Of a stretch of DNA of 9,339 nucleotides, positions 6,977 to 9,339 are shown piece by piece. Within the stretch, counting starts at the first letter, position 1, and each line of letters starts with the position of its first letter. The notes under the pieces are model-generated. The model saw nothing but the letters and a program-made list of their open reading frames with translations, was not told where the DNA came from and did not search any database. Both the position numbers and the translations under genes were made by a program. Source of the stretch: Bacteroidia bacterium (GTDB taxonomy: Bacteria; Bacteroidota; Bacteroidia; Bacteroidales; GCA-2748055); contig JAUVKN010000157.1 of assembly GCA_030596245.1 (NCBI GenBank), positions 1 through 9,339 on the forward strand, in the 5' to 3' direction.

Positions 6977-7312
6977 CTATTCTGATACAATCACTTCATT
7001 CTCATCATTATCCCCTTCACACTTGCCATTTATCTTCTCTTCAAACTTCTTCTTCCACTTATCTCTGAATTTATTAGGGTAATCATGACTGATACAGGAA
7101 TGATCGCTGTGAGGCCCCTTACCAACTCCTGAGAAGAGGATCTTGGACAACAGCAACAGTCCCAACGTTTGCCAGTAAGTAACCACCGGTCCATTGAATA
7201 ATTCAGGAACCAGCCAGTTCCATAACCACATTACTACGAAGGTAAAGGCAATCAATGCCACCGCTCCGAAGAATGCAAATTTTCCGAAATAAAAGAATCT
7301 TCTTGTTTTCAT
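6977..7312 (-). CDS. Small two-helix membrane protein, partner of the ECF sigma factor gene
   Basis: I know no assigned function. The 111-residue protein has a basic N terminus (KTRR), a first membrane segment at about 9-34 ending in the Trp-rich MWLWNWL, a short loop PELFNGPVVTYWQ, and a second segment at about 47-62. The hydrophilic tail contains H68-x-x-H71-x-C73-x-x-H76 and C98, followed by a Lys-rich stretch and an acidic end. Proteins with the WNWLxPxLF...GLLLLSKILF pattern are, from memory, common next to sigma factor genes in Bacteroidota. The start codon follows the sigma factor stop after only two bases, so the two are almost surely co-transcribed and translationally coupled. A role in controlling the sigma factor (anti-sigma or sensor) is inference. 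The His/Cys cluster could bind metal, also inference. Confidence 0.85.
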   Translation of the reverse strand: MKTRRFFYFGKFAFFGAVALIAFTFVVMWLWNWLVPELFNGPVVTYWQTLGLLLLSKILFSGVGKGPHSDHSCISHDYPNKFRDKWKKKFEEKINGKCEGDNDENEVIVSE

Positions 7313-7314
7313 AT

Positions 7315-7878
7315 CTATTTGTTTATTATTTGTTTGTATAAATCCTTCAATTGTTCTCTAAGGTATATTACCGCATACCTCTTTCTTGATAACAGAGTAT
7401 TGATCCCTTCACCGGTAATCTCAGAGATCTCTTTAAAGCTCATATCCTCAAATTCGTTCATAATAAAGACATCCCGCTGTGCTTCCGGGAGCCGTTCCAG
7501 GCAATCTTCAATGGTCTCCCAGATCACACCACGCATATATTCATCTTCGGGATCCCGGGTAAGTGACGGCAGAATATCTTCCAGCATCAGGGGACCATCC
7601 TCTGCATTCTGACCGGAGATCATTTTATCTGATAAAAGATCTGGTTTGCTCTTCCTGAAATAATCTGTGATGCGGTTACGGGCCACCGTAAAAAGCCAGG
7701 AGGTCATCTTATTCAGGGAACGAATATCTTCAAAACCGACTGTCAGCTGGTAAAGCACATCCTGCAGGATATCCCTTGCATCCTCCTCATTCCTTACCTG
7801 GCCCCTGATAAAGCTGAAAAGTCTCCCTTGCTCCTCCTTCACCAATTCATCCAGGTATGTTTTTTCTGCTGCGGTCAT
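7315..7878 (-). CDS. ECF-type RNA polymerase sigma factor
   Basis: Directs RNA polymerase to a small set of promoters, usually in response to an envelope or extracellular cue. The 187-residue protein has the two ECF domains: region 2 at about 15-77, with DARDILQDVLYQL (33-45) and the promoter-melting/-10 contact segment WLFTVARNRITDYFRK (61-76), and region 4 at about 122-176, with LPEAQRDVF and the helix-turn-helix FKEISEITGEGINTLLSRKR (148-167). The linker between them is long and acidic (about 78-120). It is the first gene of a two-gene operon with the small membrane protein. ECF factors are usually held by a neighbouring anti-sigma protein and often activate their own promoter. No classical anti-sigma domain (ZAS or FecR) is seen next to it. 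Confidence 0.92.
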   Translation of the reverse strand: MTAAEKTYLDELVKEEQGRLFSFIRGQVRNEEDARDILQDVLYQLTVGFEDIRSLNKMTSWLFTVARNRITDYFRKSKPDLLSDKMISGQNAEDGPLMLEDILPSLTRDPEDEYMRGVIWETIEDCLERLPEAQRDVFIMNEFEDMSFKEISEITGEGINTLLSRKRYAVIYLREQLKDLYKQIINK

Positions 7879-7899
7879 TGTGTTTTAAATCCTCTTTCA

Positions 7900-7911
7900 G
7901 TATTGTAGACG
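7900..7911 (-). promoter_or_regulatory. Possible self-regulated ECF promoter -10 element
   Basis: On the minus strand upstream of the sigma factor start there is TCGTCTAC. CGTC-type -10 elements are typical of ECF-controlled promoters. It lies about 25-30 bp before the ATG at 7878. A clear AAC-type -35 is not visible at the expected distance in the AT-rich sequence before it, so the call is weak. Confidence 0.25.
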
Positions 7912-7936
7912 AATGAGGGAAAGAAATATTTTAAAC

Positions 7937-7970
7937 AAAAAAGCGCAGGAAGATAATTCAACCTGCGCTC
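7937..7970 (-). terminator. Terminator of the S41 peptidase gene
   Basis: AGCGCAGG (7942-7949) and CCTGCGCT (7962-7969) form a perfect 8-bp stem around a 12-base loop. Read on the minus strand it is followed by six T. It lies 21 bp after the stop of the peptidase gene and separates it from the sigma factor operon downstream on the same strand. Confidence 0.85.
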
Positions 7971-7990
7971 TATAGATCTTTTTGACTTTC

Positions 7991-9339
7991 CTACTTTCTG
8001 ACTCGTACAGGGTAGGGTGGCCGTACTGGCTCCTTTGGAGGATTCTTCTCCAACTGTTCCATAATTACTTCGATGGCTTTCTCCAGTTGCGGATCCCGGC
8101 CTTTAATGATCTCCGAAGGGGTCTGTTCCACTTCAATGTCAGGTGGTATACCCACATTTTCGACCACGAAGCCATCTTCGGTCCAGATAGCCACATTGGG
8201 GGCTGTCACATAACCTCCATCCAGCAGCTCGGGGAAACCCAGGGTGCCCACCAGTCCTCCCCAGGTGGTCTTCCCCACCAGGGTTCCCACATTGAATTTC
8301 CGGAACATCCATGGCAACATATCCCCGCCGGAACCAGCAGTTTCATCAATGATCATCACCTTCGGACCCTGTATGGATGCACTGGGCGATTTGAGATCAT
8401 TGGTATAGCGCATGTTCCAGTGCGCCTGGTATGGCCTTTGGAGGATATCGATGTAGTAGTCCGCCAGCGCCCCTCCTCCGTTAAATCGTTCATCCACAAT
8501 GATCGCTTTCTTATTGGCCTGGGGAAAGAAATAACGTTTAAAGTACATATGACCCAATCCGGCCGTGTTGGGCACATAGACATAGGCTACCTGACCGTTT
8601 GTAGCTTCGTGTACCTTTTTCAGGTTCCCCTCCACCCAGTCACGGTTCCTCAAAGAGTATTCACTTCGAACCGGAACCACCTGGATCTCTCTGGATCCAC
8701 TGCCATCGGCATTGGGCCCTACAGTCAGCTCCACAATCTTACCAGCCCTGTTTTCAAAGGGCTCATATAGATTTACCGCTGTGGTCAGATCCACACCATT
8801 CACAGCCAGCAGATACTCCCCCGCTTTCACATTTAATCCCGGTTCGGTCAGTGGGGAACGGAGTTGCGGATTCCAGTTCAAACCTTCAAACACTTTGGTG
8901 ATGCGATAACGGTTGTTTTCCACTGTAAAATCTGCACCCAGCAATCCGCCACCAACCCTGTCGGGAGTTGACAATCGTTCTCCGCCACCTACCCGGTGGT
9001 GTCCCACACCCACCTCGCTGCACATCCACATGATCACACGGTTCAGATCACTGCGGGTGGCAAGATGCGGAAGGAACGGTGCATACTTCTCCTTCATGGC
9101 AGGCCAGTCAGCTCCATGCATCCCCGGATCATAAAAATAGTCGCGGTTGATTCGCCACGCCTCGTCAAAGATCTGGGGCCATTCTGCCAGAGGATCAATC
9201 TTTACTTCAATAACACCGGTATTGATGTTCCCTTTGTCCGGATCAGGTTTGGCTCCTGCATCGGTCATACCCCACTTCTGATCTTTTCGGTACAACATCT
9301 TTTTACCATCGGCAGAGAGGAAATAAAAATCCATCTCAG
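7991..9339 (-). CDS. Tricorn-like S41 peptidase, C-terminal part (5' end outside window)
   Basis: A serine peptidase of the C-terminal processing/Tricorn family. The frame stays open past the window edge. The ATG at 9334 is an internal Met inside a beta-propeller-like segment (FYFLSADGKKMLYRKD), so the true start is upstream and several hundred residues are probably missing. Numbered from that Met: the first core domain is about 50-120, with H112 in VGVGHHRV; a PDZ-like domain is about 128-222, with GEYLLAVNG; the second core domain is about 235-410. In the last, S335 in AGSGGDMLP is the likely nucleophile and E392 in VVENVGIPPDI the likely partner acid. The Ser that precedes the catalytic His in archaeal Tricorn (GTSHAY) appears to be Gly111 here. 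The C terminus is Pro- and Arg-rich. The family trims oligopeptides; the location of this copy cannot be judged without its N terminus. Confidence 0.9.
   Translation of the reverse strand, partial: EMDFYFLSADGKKMLYRKDQKWGMTDAGAKPDPDKGNINTGVIEVKIDPLAEWPQIFDEAWRINRDYFYDPGMHGADWPAMKEKYAPFLPHLATRSDLNRVIMWMCSEVGVGHHRVGGGERLSTPDRVGGGLLGADFTVENNRYRITKVFEGLNWNPQLRSPLTEPGLNVKAGEYLLAVNGVDLTTAVNLYEPFENRAGKIVELTVGPNADGSGSREIQVVPVRSEYSLRNRDWVEGNLKKVHEATNGQVAYVYVPNTAGLGHMYFKRYFFPQANKKAIIVDERFNGGGALADYYIDILQRPYQAHWNMRYTNDLKSPSASIQGPKVMIIDETAGSGGDMLPWMFRKFNVGTLVGKTTWGGLVGTLGFPELLDGGYVTAPNVAIWTEDGFVVENVGIPPDIEVEQTPSEIIKGRDPQLEKAIEVIMEQLEKNPPKEPVRPPYPVRVRK

Noticed and set aside
7982..8770. 262-codon plus-strand frame opposite the S41 peptidase
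   Set aside because: The minus strand carries PDZ and peptidase motifs with a terminator placed correctly after it; the plus frame shows no domain and is antisense shadow.

Overview
The window reads as a Bacteroidota (Bacteroidetes) chromosome. Supporting signs are a one-piece tmRNA with tag GDNNYALAA, a perfect TAnnTTTG/TTTG-type promoter in front of it, gene starts without Shine-Dalgarno sequences, a Bacteroidota-type tyrosine integrase, and a Tricorn-like S41 peptidase. Genus cannot be told from what is here.

The layout has two halves. Positions 1 to about 4419 look like the integrase end of a genomic island inserted at the 3' end of ssrA (tmRNA). From left to right it holds 134 bp of unexplained DNA that may be the end of a mobile element. 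Next is a type IIG restriction-methylation gene (minus strand) that stops just where its C-terminal DNA-recognition domain should begin. Then come a small plus-strand gene with the look of an ADP-ribosyltransferase/Tpt1-type fold, a terminator, and a tyrosine recombinase (minus strand). About 220 bp of repeat-rich DNA follows, carrying TTGCA words and paired direct repeats in the place expected for integrase arm sites. The tmRNA gene (minus strand, 4419-4815) comes next, with its own promoter and a likely terminator lying inside island DNA.

Positions 4816-9339 look like ordinary chromosome and are visibly less AT-rich. They hold a lipoprotein serine hydrolase of the beta-lactamase/S12 class with an N-terminal PPC-like domain. 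After it comes a two-gene operon of an ECF sigma factor and a small two-helix membrane protein with an HxxHxCxxH cluster, closed by a strong terminator. Last is the C-terminal part of a Tricorn-family S41 peptidase, cut by the window edge.

The most interesting part is the ssrA-associated island: integrase, compact repeat-rich attachment region, an uncharacterised ART-like gene, and a restriction gene broken at the domain boundary. The second is the sigma factor/membrane protein pair, which could be a small envelope- or metal-sensing circuit. No CRISPR array, tRNA or rRNA was seen.
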